Part shown: positions 6,773 to 16,523 of the stretch, one piece after another
How positions within the stretch are numbered: the first letter of the stretch is position 1
How the letters are laid out: each line of letters starts with the position of its first letter
DNA from: Anaerolineae bacterium
GTDB taxonomy: Bacteria > Chloroflexota > Anaerolineae > Anaerolineales > Anaerolineaceae
Direction of reading: 5' to 3'
Assembly: GCA_013178185.1 (NCBI GenBank)
Contig: JABLXC010000011.1
Span: forward strand, 20,144-84,143
DNA length: 64,000 nucleotides
The notes under the pieces: model-generated
What the model was told of the DNA's origin: nothing
The model's database searches: none
Seen by the model: only the letters and a program-made list of their open reading frames with translations
Position numbers and translations under genes: made by a program

Positions 6773-9202
6773 ATGACAACACCAAAGCAGCTTACGCTGC
6801 CGATTACCGGTATGACCTGCGCCAACTGTGTCGCCACAGTCGAGCGCAACCTAAAAAAGGTCAAGGGGGTGGAAAGTGCGGCGGTGAACTTATCCTCTGA
6901 GCGCGCCACGGTGATCTTTGACCCCACCCTGGCGGGGTTGGACGACCTGGTAGAACGCGTGAAACGAGCCGGCTACGGTATCGCCAGCGGTGAAGCCGAC
7001 CTAGTCATCCGCGGGCTTTCGGACGACAACGACGCCCGAAGGTTGGAGAAAACGCTGGCCGCGCTCGAGGGTGTGCTCTCGGCACAGGTAAGCTTTACGA
7101 CCGAGCGCGCCCGCGTGCGCTATATCCCGACGCTGCTCACCCAGCAAGAGCTACGGCAGGCCATTGCAACGGCAGGCTTCCAAGCCATAGAGATGGGCGG
7201 TGACGCCGAGGATGCAGAAGCCAGCGCCCGGCGCGAAGAGATCCGCCTGCAGCGCCGTTATTTGACGGTAGGGCTGATCTTCACCATCCCGCTTTTTGTA
7301 CTCGCCATGAGCCGCGATCTGGGGTTGTTGCCGGCGGCGCTGGCGCATGCCGGCTGGTTGGACTGGGTGATGTTCGCGCTGGCGACACCCGTTCAATTCT
7401 ATGTTGGGCGGCAATATTACGTTGGGGCGTACAAGGCGCTGCGTAACGGCTCGGCCAACATGGATGTGCTGGTGGCGATGGGCACGTCAGCGGCTTATTT
7501 TTATTCGCTGCCAATCGTCTTTGGGTTGCTGTCTGGGCATGTTTACTTCGAAACCGCGGCCGTTATCATCACACTCATTAAGTTGGGCAAGTTCCTGGAA
7601 GCGCGCGCCAAAGGCCGCACCAGCGAGGCGATCAAGAAGCTGATGGGGTTGCGGGCCAAAACTGCGCGGGTAGTGCGCGACGGCGTGGAGATCGAAACAC
7701 CGGTAGATGAAGTGCAGGTCGGCGATATCGTGATCGTGCGGCCAGGCGAGAAATTTCCCGTGGACGGCGTGGTGGTCGAGGGCCGCTCCAGCGTGGATGA
7801 ATCCATGCTGACCGGCGAAGCGATGCCAGTTGACAAAGGTCCAGGTGACATGGTCATCGGCGCCACGATGAACCGCCTGGGACTGCTAAAGTTTGAGGCA
7901 ACCCGCGTGGGAAAGGAAACCGCGCTGGCGCAGATCATTCGGCTAGTGGAAGAAGCGCAAGGCAGCAAGGCGCCCATCCAAAAACTGGCCGACCGCATCT
8001 CGGCCGTCTTCGTACCGGTAGTAATCCTGATCGCTGCCGTTACGTTCGCGGTCTGGTATTTCCTGGTGCCGCAAGCCGTCAACGCCGATGTGAGTGCCTT
8101 CACGCGGGCGCTGATCCACACGGTGGCGGTGCTGGTGATCGCCTGCCCTTGCGCCATGGGTCTGGCAACGCCGACGGCGGTGATGGTTGGCACCGGCAAA
8201 GGCGCCGAGTTGGGCATCCTCTTCAAAAGCAGCGAGGCGTTAGAGCGCGCCGGACGATTGAACCTGGTGGCGCTCGATAAGACCGGTACAATCACGCGCG
8301 GCCAGCCGGTAGTGACCGATGTGATTGCCGGGCCGCAACTTCGCGGCGGCGAGGATGAACTGGTGCGTTTGGCAGCTTCAGTAGAAAAAGGCAGTGAGCA
8401 CCCGCTGGGCGAAGCCATTGTGGCCGAAGCCGGCCAGCGCGAGCTGGTCTTGAGTGAGCCACAGGGCTTTCTGGCCGAGGCCGGCCAGGGAGTGGTTGCC
8501 CAGGTAAACGGCGTCGAGGTGGCTGTCGGCAGCACCCGCCTACTGGAAAGTCGCCAGCTTTCATTGAACGGTTTTGAGCGCGAGGTACAGCGTCTGCAGG
8601 CCGCAGCCCGCACGGCCGTGTTGGTGGCCGTGGACGGCAAAGTAAGCGGTGTGATTGGCATCGCGGACACTGTAAAAGAAGGATCGCCAGAAGCAATCGA
8701 CGCGCTGCGCCAGCAGGGCCTGAAGGTGGCCATGATCACCGGTGATAACCGCCAGACGGCGGAAGCAATCGCCCGTCAGGTTGGCGTAGATCTGGTGCTG
8801 GCCGAGGTGCTGCCGGGCGACAAAGCCGCCCAGATCAAAAACCTGCAAAAGGACGGCCACATCGTGGCAATGGTTGGCGATGGCATCAACGACGCCCCTG
8901 CGCTGGCTCAGGCCGATGTCGGCATTGCCATCGGCACAGGCACCGATGTCGCCATGGCTTCTGCCCCGGTGGTATTGATGAGTGGCGACCTGCGGGGTGT
9001 GCCGCGTGCCATCCTGCTCTCGCGTCGGACGCTGCGTACCATCCGCTGGAACCTGTTCTGGGCTTTCTTTTATAATGCTGCGCTCATCCCGGCGGCAGCG
9101 CTTGGGTTGCTAGACCCGATGCTCGCAGCCGCCGCCATGGCTTTCAGCAGCGTCTTTGTGGTTTCTAACAGCCTACGGCTGCGCAAGTTTTCTGTTTCCT
9201 AA
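6773..9202 (+). CDS. copA: Cu(I)-exporting P1B-type ATPase
   Basis: An 809-residue copper pump. An N-terminal HMA domain carries MTCANC (C16, C19). A second domain (about 75-140) keeps the HMA fold pattern but has lost the CxxC. The core has all P-type hallmarks: MLTGEAMP in the actuator domain, the membrane motif CPC (C458-P-C460), phosphorylated D502 in DKTGT, SEHPLG in the nucleotide domain and [16 protein letters not shown] in the hinge. CPC with the downstream membrane pattern defines the copper subtype. It exports cytoplasmic Cu(I) supplied by the CopZ-like protein and is expected to be induced through CsoR. Confidence 0.95.
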   Translation: MTTPKQLTLPITGMTCANCVATVERNLKKVKGVESAAVNLSSERATVIFDPTLAGLDDLVERVKRAGYGIASGEADLVIRGLSDDNDARRLEKTLAALEGVLSAQVSFTTERARVRYIPTLLTQQELRQAIATAGFQAIEMGGDAEDAEASARREEIRLQRRYLTVGLIFTIPLFVLAMSRDLGLLPAALAHAGWLDWVMFALATPVQFYVGRQYYVGAYKALRNGSANMDVLVAMGTSAAYFYSLPIVFGLLSGHVYFETAAVIITLIKLGKFLEARAKGRTSEAIKKLMGLRAKTARVVRDGVEIETPVDEVQVGDIVIVRPGEKFPVDGVVVEGRSSVDESMLTGEAMPVDKGPGDMVIGATMNRLGLLKFEATRVGKETALAQIIRLVEEAQGSKAPIQKLADRISAVFVPVVILIAAVTFAVWYFLVPQAVNADVSAFTRALIHTVAVLVIACPCAMGLATPTAVMVGTGKGAELGILFKSSEALERAGRLNLVALDKTGTITRGQPVVTDVIAGPQLRGGEDELVRLAASVEKGSEHPLGEAIVAEAGQRELVLSEPQGFLAEAGQGVVAQVNGVEVAVGSTRLLESRQLSLNGFEREVQRLQAAARTAVLVAVDGKVSGVIGIADTVKEGSPEAIDALRQQGLKVAMITGDNRQTAEAIARQVGVDLVLAEVLPGDKAAQIKNLQKDGHIVAMVGDGINDAPALAQADVGIAIGTGTDVAMASAPVVLMSGDLRGVPRAILLSRRTLRTIRWNLFWAFFYNAALIPAAALGLLDPMLAAAAMAFSSVFVVSNSLRLRKFSVS

Positions 9203-9269
9203 CTTTTTCACGCCCTGTCTCTGGCGCCTGGCTCCGGAAGCAGGGCAATTTTTCATTAGAGGAGTTTCG

Positions 9270-9803
9270 ATGACCCAACAACGAGGACAGCAAAGGTTTT
9301 GGATAGTAATTGGAACGATATTGCTCACCGGCGCGCTGGCAGCTTGCAGCAGCGAAGGCAAGATGGAAGTCAAATTCGCCGAGATTCCGGTAGGGATGGC
9401 TTACGCCGGTGGCGAGGAAATTTATTTTATGCACACAGAAGCCTCCGATCCGGATGTAGCAGCATTGCTGACGAAGATGATGGACTCGCCAGTATTGGAG
9501 GTTCCGGCGCTAGCGCAAGCGCCTGATGCACTGCTGGCCAATGTTTACGTGTTCGAGAACGGCTTAAAAGGAATGGGGCCCTTGGGGTTCCAACCAGATG
9601 TGTTCGACCAACCACCCGGCAGTGCCGGTTACAGCCCGCTGCGTCGATTAAACATCGTGACTTGGGGAGACAATGGAAAAGCACGGTTGTTGAAGTCCGC
9701 AGATGAAGTGTTGACGGCTGAAAAAGCCGGAGAACTCAGGATCACGCAGCCTGGCGTAGTGATCAATATGCCGTTCGTCACCTGGCCAGGCGGCAAACGT
9801 TAG
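9270..9803 (+). CDS. Lipoprotein of the copper operon (DUF7482-like)
   Basis: I choose the ATG at 9270, which has a GGAG site and opens a proper lipoprotein signal (TILLTGALAACSS, lipidated Cys in LAAC). The longer upstream frame overlaps the end of copA and has no signal. The mature part, about 150 residues, is rich in Met and Pro around YFMHTEASD and KMMDSP and contains GFQPDVFDQPPG. It resembles a family I know as DUF7482, but I am not certain of the number. Methionine pairs in an exported protein of a copper operon suggest metal contact outside the membrane. No enzyme motif is visible. Confidence 0.6.
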   Translation: MTQQRGQQRFWIVIGTILLTGALAACSSEGKMEVKFAEIPVGMAYAGGEEIYFMHTEASDPDVAALLTKMMDSPVLEVPALAQAPDALLANVYVFENGLKGMGPLGFQPDVFDQPPGSAGYSPLRRLNIVTWGDNGKARLLKSADEVLTAEKAGELRITQPGVVINMPFVTWPGGKR

Positions 9804-9830
9804 TCATCCCAACAAAGAGAAGAGAAAAAC

Positions 9831-10910
9831 ATGAACAATATCCTGATTGCTTTGATTACAGGATTAACCACCGGCGGCCTAAGCTGTCTGGCGGTGCAAG
9901 GCGGGCTACTGGCAAGTTCGTTGGCCAGTCAGGTAGAACTGGACCTCCAAAACCAGCCAGTTACAGCAAGCGGTAAACGAAAAAGGGTTGCCGCGGTTCC
10001 GGTGGGCAAAAAGGTGCATCTGGCGCGCCCAATCCTCTTCTTCCTGGCGGCCAAGTTGCTGGCTTATACTCTGCTTGGGTTTTTGCTGGGTGCGCTGGGA
10101 TCGGTGCTGCAGTTGAACCCGGTCAGCCGGGGCATTCTCCAGGCGGCAGTAGGCGTTTTTATGCTCGGCACAGCGCTGCGGATGTTCAATATCCACCCAA
10201 TCTTCCGTATCTTTGCAATCGAGCCGCCTGCTTCCTTACGCCGCTGGATCCGCAGGTTTTCGAAAGGCAGCGACTCTGCGGTGACGCCCCTCTTCCTGGG
10301 AGCTTTAACAGTTTTGATTCCATGCGGCGTGACGCAGGCCATGATGGCGCTTGCGGTTGGGACAGGCAACGCCGCGACCGGCGCGGCGATTTTGTTCGCC
10401 TTTACGCTCGGCGCCAGTCCACTTTTCTTCGCGGCAGCCTACCTGACAACCCGTCTGGGGACGGTGCTCGAAAGGTATTTCACTCGCTTTGTTGCAGCCC
10501 TGGTGCTGATTTTAGGACTGATCTCGATAGACGCCGGTCTGACGTTAATGGGCGCACCATTCTCTCCAAGCAATTTGATGATCCGGCTGTCCACGCCACA
10601 AGGTGCAGCCGCCGCGGCGGAAAACGATCCAGCCGCGTCCGGAGCTTACGAACTGGTGGTAAACGCTACCGATACCGGCTACCAGCCCGAATACCTGCAA
10701 GCGCCCGCCAACCAGCCGTTGCGTCTGATCGTCAAGACACAGGAAACCTATTCGTGCAGTCGGGCGTTTGTCATCCCGGAACTGGACATGGGCGAGATGC
10801 TGCCCGCCACCGGCAGCGTCGCCTTTGACATCCCTCCCCAACAGGCCGGGAAAATTCTCTATTTTTCCTGTTCAATGGGGATGTATGGCGGTGCAATCCG
10901 CTTCAATTGA
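9831..10910 (+). CDS. UreH/DsbD-like membrane protein fused to a cupredoxin-like domain
   Basis: A 359-residue protein. Residues 1-240 hold about six membrane helices of the sulfite-exporter/UreH/DsbD-like superfamily, with one Cys in the first helix (GGLSCLAVQGG) and one in the fourth (VLIPCGVTQAM), a layout like the redox pair of CcdA/DsbD. Residues 270-359 form a beta-rich domain with YSCSRAFVIPELDMGEM and YFSCSMGMYGG, which looks like an exported cupredoxin with Cys and Met ligands. The fusion suggests copper or electron transfer across the membrane. The link to copper rests on the operon and the C-terminal domain. Confidence 0.7.
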   Translation: MNNILIALITGLTTGGLSCLAVQGGLLASSLASQVELDLQNQPVTASGKRKRVAAVPVGKKVHLARPILFFLAAKLLAYTLLGFLLGALGSVLQLNPVSRGILQAAVGVFMLGTALRMFNIHPIFRIFAIEPPASLRRWIRRFSKGSDSAVTPLFLGALTVLIPCGVTQAMMALAVGTGNAATGAAILFAFTLGASPLFFAAAYLTTRLGTVLERYFTRFVAALVLILGLISIDAGLTLMGAPFSPSNLMIRLSTPQGAAAAAENDPAASGAYELVVNATDTGYQPEYLQAPANQPLRLIVKTQETYSCSRAFVIPELDMGEMLPATGSVAFDIPPQQAGKILYFSCSMGMYGGAIRFN

Positions 10911-10967
10911 ACCGAGAAAGCGCAATTTTTACCGTCTAATGAGATAATTTAGTGTCAAGGAAAAAGT

Positions 10968-11177
10968 ATGGCCAAAGTCACCTTTACAATCGCCGATATG
11001 CACTGCTCCAACTGCGTGATGCGGTTGGAAGGAATTGAGGACGATCTTCCAGGAGTCCACCGGGCAACCGCCAGTTACCGCAGCCAGAAGATGGAAGTGG
11101 AATACGATGAAACGTTGGTAACTGTAGAAGAAATCGCGGCAGCGATACGGAAAAAAGGATATGAACCAACCCACTAA
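10968..11177 (+). CDS. Second HMA-domain copper chaperone-like protein
   Basis: A 69-residue HMA domain with the metal loop MHCSNC (IADMHCSNCV). It is a paralogue of the CopZ-like protein upstream but diverged outside the loop. It ends inside the fdhD start (17-base overlap). It could serve the cupredoxin fusion encoded just before it, giving the operon two chaperones for two partners. That is inference. Confidence 0.82.
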   Translation: MAKVTFTIADMHCSNCVMRLEGIEDDLPGVHRATASYRSQKMEVEYDETLVTVEEIAAAIRKKGYEPTH

Positions 11178-11961
11178 AATCCAAGATGACGCTGATGCCA
11201 CGCAGCCCGTTCCCATTTACCGGAAGTACGGCGTCAACGGGTGGGAAGATATCGAAGGCCAGGTGATCATCGAAGCGCCGGTTGCGTTGACGGTCAACGG
11301 CGAAATGTGGCTGACCTTCATGTGTACTCCCGCCCAGTTGGATGCGCTGGCTATCGGTTTCTTATACAACGAGGGTATCTTGCGATCATCGAAAGAAATC
11401 GAGATCCTACGGCCATGTGAGAACAATTCCAACGTGGATGTATGGCTGAATCACAGCGTGAAACGACCGAATAAATGGCAGCGCACCTCAGGCTGCACCG
11501 GCGGAGTTACAAGTGTGGTGGTACCTAAAGGTTTGAAACCCTTGCCTGCCAGGCTGCGTATCACCCCAGCCGACCTGGCAGCCGGGATGGACCAGCTCTT
11601 CCACGTAGAAGGCCTGTATCAGGAATTTCGTGGTATGCACTGTTCGGGATTGAGCGATGGCGTCGAAATACGCTACCACGCCGCCGATATTGGCCGCCAC
11701 AATACCATCGACAAGCTGGCCGGGCTCTACTTGCTGGATCCGCGCCCAATGCCGCATAAAATGGTGCTGACCACCGGCCGCATCAGTTCCGAAATGCTGC
11801 AAAAATCGGCCCGGCTTGGCGCCGAGGTGGTTGTCTCGCGCACCTCACCAACCTCAATGTCCATCGCGCTGGCTGATCGCCTGGGCATCACGCTGATCGG
11901 TTACGCCCGGCGCGAGACCTTCATCGTGTACAGTCACGCCGAACGAGTAGAAGCGTCCTGA
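11161..11961 (+). CDS. fdhD: FdhD-family sulfurtransferase
   Basis: A 266-residue FdhD protein, which moves sulfur from a cysteine desulfurase to the bis-MGD molybdenum cofactor of formate dehydrogenases. Family motifs are clear: LAIGFLYNEGI, SGCTGG, DIGRHNTIDKLAG, TTGRISSEM, VSRTSPTS and YAHAERV-like SHAERV at the end. The usual CxxC loop is reduced to a single Cys, C112 in SGCTGG. It overlaps the second HMA gene by 17 bases and has AAGGAT as ribosome site. Its presence at the end of a copper operon is unusual. No formate dehydrogenase gene is in the window. Confidence 0.88.
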   Translation: MNQPTKIQDDADATQPVPIYRKYGVNGWEDIEGQVIIEAPVALTVNGEMWLTFMCTPAQLDALAIGFLYNEGILRSSKEIEILRPCENNSNVDVWLNHSVKRPNKWQRTSGCTGGVTSVVVPKGLKPLPARLRITPADLAAGMDQLFHVEGLYQEFRGMHCSGLSDGVEIRYHAADIGRHNTIDKLAGLYLLDPRPMPHKMVLTTGRISSEMLQKSARLGAEVVVSRTSPTSMSIALADRLGITLIGYARRETFIVYSHAERVEAS

Positions 11962-12055
11962 GCCTCCCGCAGTTTCTCTAAACAAGAAGCCGCCTTAACT
12001 GGCACAAAACATGCACCACTTCTTGAGGATATCTGATTCCTCACAGGAGCGGAGC

Positions 12056-14785
12056 GTGTTCAATCCTCCCAAACGTTTCCTGCAAATTCTTTTCACTCTG
12101 GCGCTTCTTGTCCTTACGTCAGCCGCCTGTAGCACCCTGCCAGAATGGTCCCTCCCGCAGCCTAAAACCCTCTCTGCGACCCCCACTCCTGCGGATGCGC
12201 GCTTCCAGGCCGTAGAGTCGGCTCTGCGCGCTGCCATCGCGGGCCGCGAGGATGTGCTTGCTTTCTTGATTTACCAGGTTCGCATCGAGCGGGTAGATTT
12301 CAGCGAGGACAGCACGATGGCGCTGGTCTGGTTTGCCCTGTTGGACCCTGAAAGCGGCGAAACGATCCCCGGCGAATTGAGCCTGGCGCTGGCTTTGCAA
12401 AGCGAGAGCAGCTGGCGCATCGTTTTACAGGCCGATCCCGACTGGGCTGAAAAACTTGCCCAGACGCCGGACACACTGCTCAGCCCGGAATTGAAAGAAC
12501 GCTACATGCCAGATGTCCAGCAGATACCTAAGGATCATCAGGTCTTCACGGGTTACCGGTTGCCCTGGCCTGGGGGAACGGCGCGGCGGGTCTCAGGATC
12601 CATTGGCCATGTCCTGACGTACAAGACCTGTCCTTCTACCTGCCTGTATGCCTTCGACTTCGCCGACGGTACGATGTTCCCGGTAACAGCCGCGCGCGGC
12701 GGGCGGGTAAAGTACGCCGTCTGGCGCTGGCCAAATGGCAACACCGAACATGCCAACTACCTCGTCATCGAGGATACCTCTACCACTCCTACTACCTACC
12801 AGGTCTATTACCACCTGGCGCAGGACAGCATTCCCCCCGAACTGCGCACACCTGGCGCGCCGGTTTATCAGGGTCAGTTCATCGGCAACGCCGACGATAC
12901 CGGCCCAAGCACAGCCCACCACCTGCATTTTCACGTCCACACCAATTCTGGATATTACTGGGGCACCTCGGTAGATATCGTCTTCGAGGATGTCGCCGAT
13001 AACGGCGGCCGACCGCGTACCTGTACCGAAGCAGCACAGTTCCCAGACTACGGCGCGCAGTGCGCCCGCGGCAACTGGTACACCTCCGGAAACTATGGGG
13101 ACGACGAGCCGCCCACCGGCGACCTGACCGCCCCGCAAGCCGGGCAGATCATCACCACACCGCTCATGGCAATCAGCGGGTGGGGTAGCGACAACAAAGG
13201 TGTGGCGTCCATGCAGGTCCTGGTGAGCTGGGACGGTACCTGGAAGCCGCTCGGAGCACCGCAGACCGTCAGTCCTTTCAACTTCGAAGCCGATCTGTGT
13301 CAGGTTGGTGTTCCCGATGGGCCTTTCCTGCTTTCGTTGGCGGTGCGCGACCAGGCCGGGCGCGTTTCGCTGGGCATGCCGGGGCAGCGCTTGTTAGAAA
13401 AGAATTACAACTGCAACCCCGAACCCACGCCGCAGCCCTGCATCCCGGGGCCGCAGCAGGCAGCGCTTTTCACTGGCCCCAATTATCAAGGCGCCTGCCA
13501 GTTATTCGACCTGGGAGATTACCCGAACGGAACAGCGCTGAGTGCCGTTGGCAACGACGAGGCCGAATCAGTGCAGGTAGGTTCGGGTGTGATGGTGCTG
13601 GCTTACACGGGCGAGAATCTGGAAGGCAACCGCGCCGTCCTGCTGGAAGATGTTCCCAACCTGGCTGATCACCCATTAGGAGCCAACGCCATCTCCTCAC
13701 TATCCGTACAACTCAGGCTGCCGCCCCCCGCCCCGCCGCAGATCATCGCGCCGCACAACCAGTCCGACCTGCCGCCCACCGAGCTGGATTCCCTGACGCT
13801 GCGCTGGAGTGGAGACGAGTTCAGCAAGGAATTCCGGGCAGAACTGAACGGCCCAGGCGGTTTCTACCGCACGCTGGAATGGCAAAGCAGCTTGCTTTGG
13901 GAAATTGGCGTACTGCCGCCGGGGGATTATACGCTGGCGGTCTGGGCTCGCAACCCGGCGGGTGAGGCACGCGGCGCTCTGAATTTCTCCGTGGCCAAAG
14001 TCGAGCCTCCCCCAATCGCTCGGTTAGAGGCGCTGAGCGGCGTCCAGCGCACGACGGCCATGCTGCTGCGCTGGCAGGCCCTACAAAATGAAAAGAATAT
14101 CGATCATTTCGAGATGCAATATCGGGAAGATGGGGGCGAATGGCAGGGTTGGAACCGCCCATTGCAAGCCACAGCGCGCCAGGCCTGGTTCGTCGGCCAG
14201 CCCGGCCGTCGCTACGAATTTCGTTTACGAGCGGTCGGTCAAAAGGGAGACGCTGCGCCGTTCACCGAACAGCCGGAAGTGATCCTGGAAATCCAGGCAA
14301 ACTGCCAGCCGGACGCTTACGAAGGCGGCGATCCAGGCGACGACCAATTCATAAGCGCCGCCCCGCTGGAGGTGGATGAAGTGCAAGATCATAACCTGTG
14401 CGGGTTAGGGGATGAGGATTGGGTCGCTTTCCCCGCCGAAGCAGGAGCAGCCTACCGCATCTCCACAAATCCCACTGGTGGCGGAGCTGCTGTGAACATC
14501 CAGCTCTTTGCGCCAGACGGCTATAACCTGCTGGGAGAAGTCAGGCCGCCCGACCTGGCGCAGCCGGCCGCGCTGGATTGGATTGCGCCCGACGATGGCA
14601 TCTACTTTATCCGCTTCACACCATTTGATGCCGGGTTGATGGGGAGCGATGTGCGCTATCAGGCGCGGGTAGCTCGGCTCTCCCAGGTCTTTACCCCCAC
14701 GCTGGTTTGCAGCTCCCTCTTGCTCCCGCTAATCTGGGTCCTCGTGCGAGCCTATTTGAAAGCAAAAAGGCAGCCTTTACGGTAA
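12056..14785 (+). CDS. Large multidomain lipoprotein with LytM/M23-like domain
   Basis: I choose GTG 12056 (AGGAGCGGAG before it) over ATG 12011, because it opens directly into a lipoprotein signal (LLVLTSAACS). Domains of the 909-residue protein in order: an N-terminal region; a LytM/peptidase-M23-like domain (YAFDFADGTMFPVTAARGG then HHLHFHVH); an Ig-like domain (PPTGDLTAPQAGQ); a beta/gamma-crystallin-like domain (LFTGPNYQGACQLFDLGDY); two fibronectin-like domains; a pre-peptidase PPC-like domain; and a C-terminal membrane helix followed by Lys/Arg residues. The HxH zinc motif is present but the first zinc-binding His is not at its normal place, so peptidase activity is doubtful. It probably sits on the cell surface and binds cell wall or polymers. 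Confidence 0.75.
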   Translation: MFNPPKRFLQILFTLALLVLTSAACSTLPEWSLPQPKTLSATPTPADARFQAVESALRAAIAGREDVLAFLIYQVRIERVDFSEDSTMALVWFALLDPESGETIPGELSLALALQSESSWRIVLQADPDWAEKLAQTPDTLLSPELKERYMPDVQQIPKDHQVFTGYRLPWPGGTARRVSGSIGHVLTYKTCPSTCLYAFDFADGTMFPVTAARGGRVKYAVWRWPNGNTEHANYLVIEDTSTTPTTYQVYYHLAQDSIPPELRTPGAPVYQGQFIGNADDTGPSTAHHLHFHVHTNSGYYWGTSVDIVFEDVADNGGRPRTCTEAAQFPDYGAQCARGNWYTSGNYGDDEPPTGDLTAPQAGQIITTPLMAISGWGSDNKGVASMQVLVSWDGTWKPLGAPQTVSPFNFEADLCQVGVPDGPFLLSLAVRDQAGRVSLGMPGQRLLEKNYNCNPEPTPQPCIPGPQQAALFTGPNYQGACQLFDLGDYPNGTALSAVGNDEAESVQVGSGVMVLAYTGENLEGNRAVLLEDVPNLADHPLGANAISSLSVQLRLPPPAPPQIIAPHNQSDLPPTELDSLTLRWSGDEFSKEFRAELNGPGGFYRTLEWQSSLLWEIGVLPPGDYTLAVWARNPAGEARGALNFSVAKVEPPPIARLEALSGVQRTTAMLLRWQALQNEKNIDHFEMQYREDGGEWQGWNRPLQATARQAWFVGQPGRRYEFRLRAVGQKGDAAPFTEQPEVILEIQANCQPDAYEGGDPGDDQFISAAPLEVDEVQDHNLCGLGDEDWVAFPAEAGAAYRISTNPTGGGAAVNIQLFAPDGYNLLGEVRPPDLAQPAALDWIAPDDGIYFIRFTPFDAGLMGSDVRYQARVARLSQVFTPTLVCSSLLLPLIWVLVRAYLKAKRQPLR

Positions 14786-14808
14786 AAACAGGAATAAAAG
14801 ATAAAACG

Positions 14809-14836
14809 ATGCGCCAGACTCACTGCACTGGCGCAC
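14809..14836 (-). terminator. Rho-independent terminator of the minus-strand golvesin-like gene
   Basis: GTGCGCCAG and CTGGCGCAT form a nine-base stem followed on the minus strand by CGTTTTATCTTTT. On the plus strand no T-run follows, so it serves the minus-strand gene. Confidence 0.65.
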
Positions 14837-14849
14837 GACAAAACGCAGC

Positions 14850-16250
14850 TTATTCCTCTGGCGGCGGTGGTGTGGTCATAAAGATCACAGCATCCGCAGC
14901 CGCCTCGCCCGGCGTATTCGCCGGGATATCCATTTGCAAAGACAGGCGCACGCGCGGTTCATAAATGCGGGGGATTTCCCAGCTTCCTAACAGGACCCAC
15001 TGGCCTCCCGGCCATTTGCCCTGAGCGCTGGTGACCAATGGCGCGCCGTCGGCGCGGGGTAATTCGACGCCGTTGGCCAGCAGGCGATACGTGACCACTG
15101 CGTTGCCCTGAATTTCAGGGATAAAGACAGCCACCTCATACGTGCTGACCGGCACGCTATCCTGCAGTTCCCAAACGATCTTGACATCACTGGCAGTGTT
15201 GATGATCTTCTCGTATTCACCGTTCCAGGCCACCTGGTCGCTCACCGGCAGGAGGAAGTCTATGCCTTCGAAAACTGCCTGTGAGTCGTCAATAATATAC
15301 TTGATCCGATCCGCCGGGATACGGCTGATCAGGTCACTGTTCTGTTCCGGCTGCGGGACGATCAGCACACGGTCGATTGCCACCGGGCCGGTGAATTCGT
15401 CGCGCGTATCCCAGGCTGTGCTGACTGAGAGCAAACCATCTTGTTCGATACGATAGAGTCCAATGCTGTGCCAGAGATCCTCCACCTGGGGAGGCGTGCC
15501 AGAGGTGGTCCAAAACTCCACCCGCTGACGGCCGGTAATGGGCTTAAGTTCCTGACCGCCAAGCCCGACGGTGAAAGTGAGCGCGCCGGACGAGGAGTAG
15601 AGTGTATCGGATACAAACAGCTCATATAATCCTGGCTTGAGCGGCACATCCATCTGCCACGTGGCCGAGCCGAGGCCAAAGGTGGTGTGGTAAGGCTCGC
15701 TGATCACGATGGCCGGAAGCTGCGTGGAAATGGCAGAAGAGGGCGACCAGGCAGGGTTAATGTAATCTGGCGAAGGGGTGACGGCGCGGTCATCATCCAG
15801 GATGATGACGCTGGCAGGCAACCAGGGCAGGGGTGGCTGGAGCTCCTGGGAATTGATCGAATACGCCGAAGGGGCGTAAGGCGTGTTGGTAGCCGTCGGG
15901 GGAATGGTCGGTGTGAGTGTAATAGTCGGTGTACGGGTCGGGCGGGGAGTAAAGGTTGGCAGAGCGAGCTGGGGCGTGGGCGTGCGCGCCGCCCCCACCC
16001 AAACAGTGATAACCGGCAGGTAGAGCCAGACCAGAAAAGCCAGCAGCGCCACTGCCACAGCCCCGATCAGCGCCAGTGTGATCGGGCTGGTTCGTTCCTC
16101 TTCCTCCTCGTCATCAGTCTCGTCCTCTTCGTTCCAATCCGCTTCGGGCTGGGCTTCAGGATCGAGCGCAGATTCATTTTGTGGAAAAAGTTCCTCTCCA
16201 GAGGATGGATCTGTCAGGTTGGGTTCTTCCTGGCGGGAGTCTCCGGCCAT
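14850..16250 (-). CDS. Single-pass membrane protein with golvesin-like exported domains
   Basis: A 466-residue protein. Residues 1-55 are very acidic (EEDETDDEEEEER) and cytoplasmic. A membrane helix (about 58-82, LALIGAVAVALLAFLVWLYL) follows, then a Thr/Pro-rich linker (TFTPRPTRTPTITLTPT). The exported region holds two beta-sandwich units with the patterns YHTTFGLGSATWQMDVPLKPG and SVPVSTYEVAVFIPEI, similar to golvesin C-terminal/xanthan-lyase-like modules that bind cell-surface polymers. It is convergent with the large lipoprotein gene. Exact binding partner unknown. Confidence 0.6.
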   Translation of the reverse strand: MAGDSRQEEPNLTDPSSGEELFPQNESALDPEAQPEADWNEEDETDDEEEEERTSPITLALIGAVAVALLAFLVWLYLPVITVWVGAARTPTPQLALPTFTPRPTRTPTITLTPTIPPTATNTPYAPSAYSINSQELQPPLPWLPASVIILDDDRAVTPSPDYINPAWSPSSAISTQLPAIVISEPYHTTFGLGSATWQMDVPLKPGLYELFVSDTLYSSSGALTFTVGLGGQELKPITGRQRVEFWTTSGTPPQVEDLWHSIGLYRIEQDGLLSVSTAWDTRDEFTGPVAIDRVLIVPQPEQNSDLISRIPADRIKYIIDDSQAVFEGIDFLLPVSDQVAWNGEYEKIINTASDVKIVWELQDSVPVSTYEVAVFIPEIQGNAVVTYRLLANGVELPRADGAPLVTSAQGKWPGGQWVLLGSWEIPRIYEPRVRLSLQMDIPANTPGEAAADAVIFMTTPPPPEE

Positions 16251-16523
16251 CGCTGCTCCGCAGAGTGAAGTATTGAAAACCGGCGGAGCCCGCCGGCGTT
16301 CTAATAATACTATACCGCCCGCTGGTTTGTCAAAGACTGCGAGGAGGGATTTTGAGGATTAATGAATAAGTGGATTGAAAGGGGAATAATTTGGCAATCT
16401 CTGAGATCGCTAGAATCCACGAAAATTATGGTGAGAATGGCAGTTTATACGGCGGTCACTAATTTGATCATGTAGACTTAGTTAGGTCTGATCGAAGTGC
16501 TGGATCACCGAAGAGGATGGAAC

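Noticed and set aside
7543..8739. 398-residue minus-strand ORF opposite copA
   Set aside because: Antisense shadow of a high-GC gene; copA carries all family motifs on the other strand and the ORF shows only biased Ser/Thr/Pro composition.
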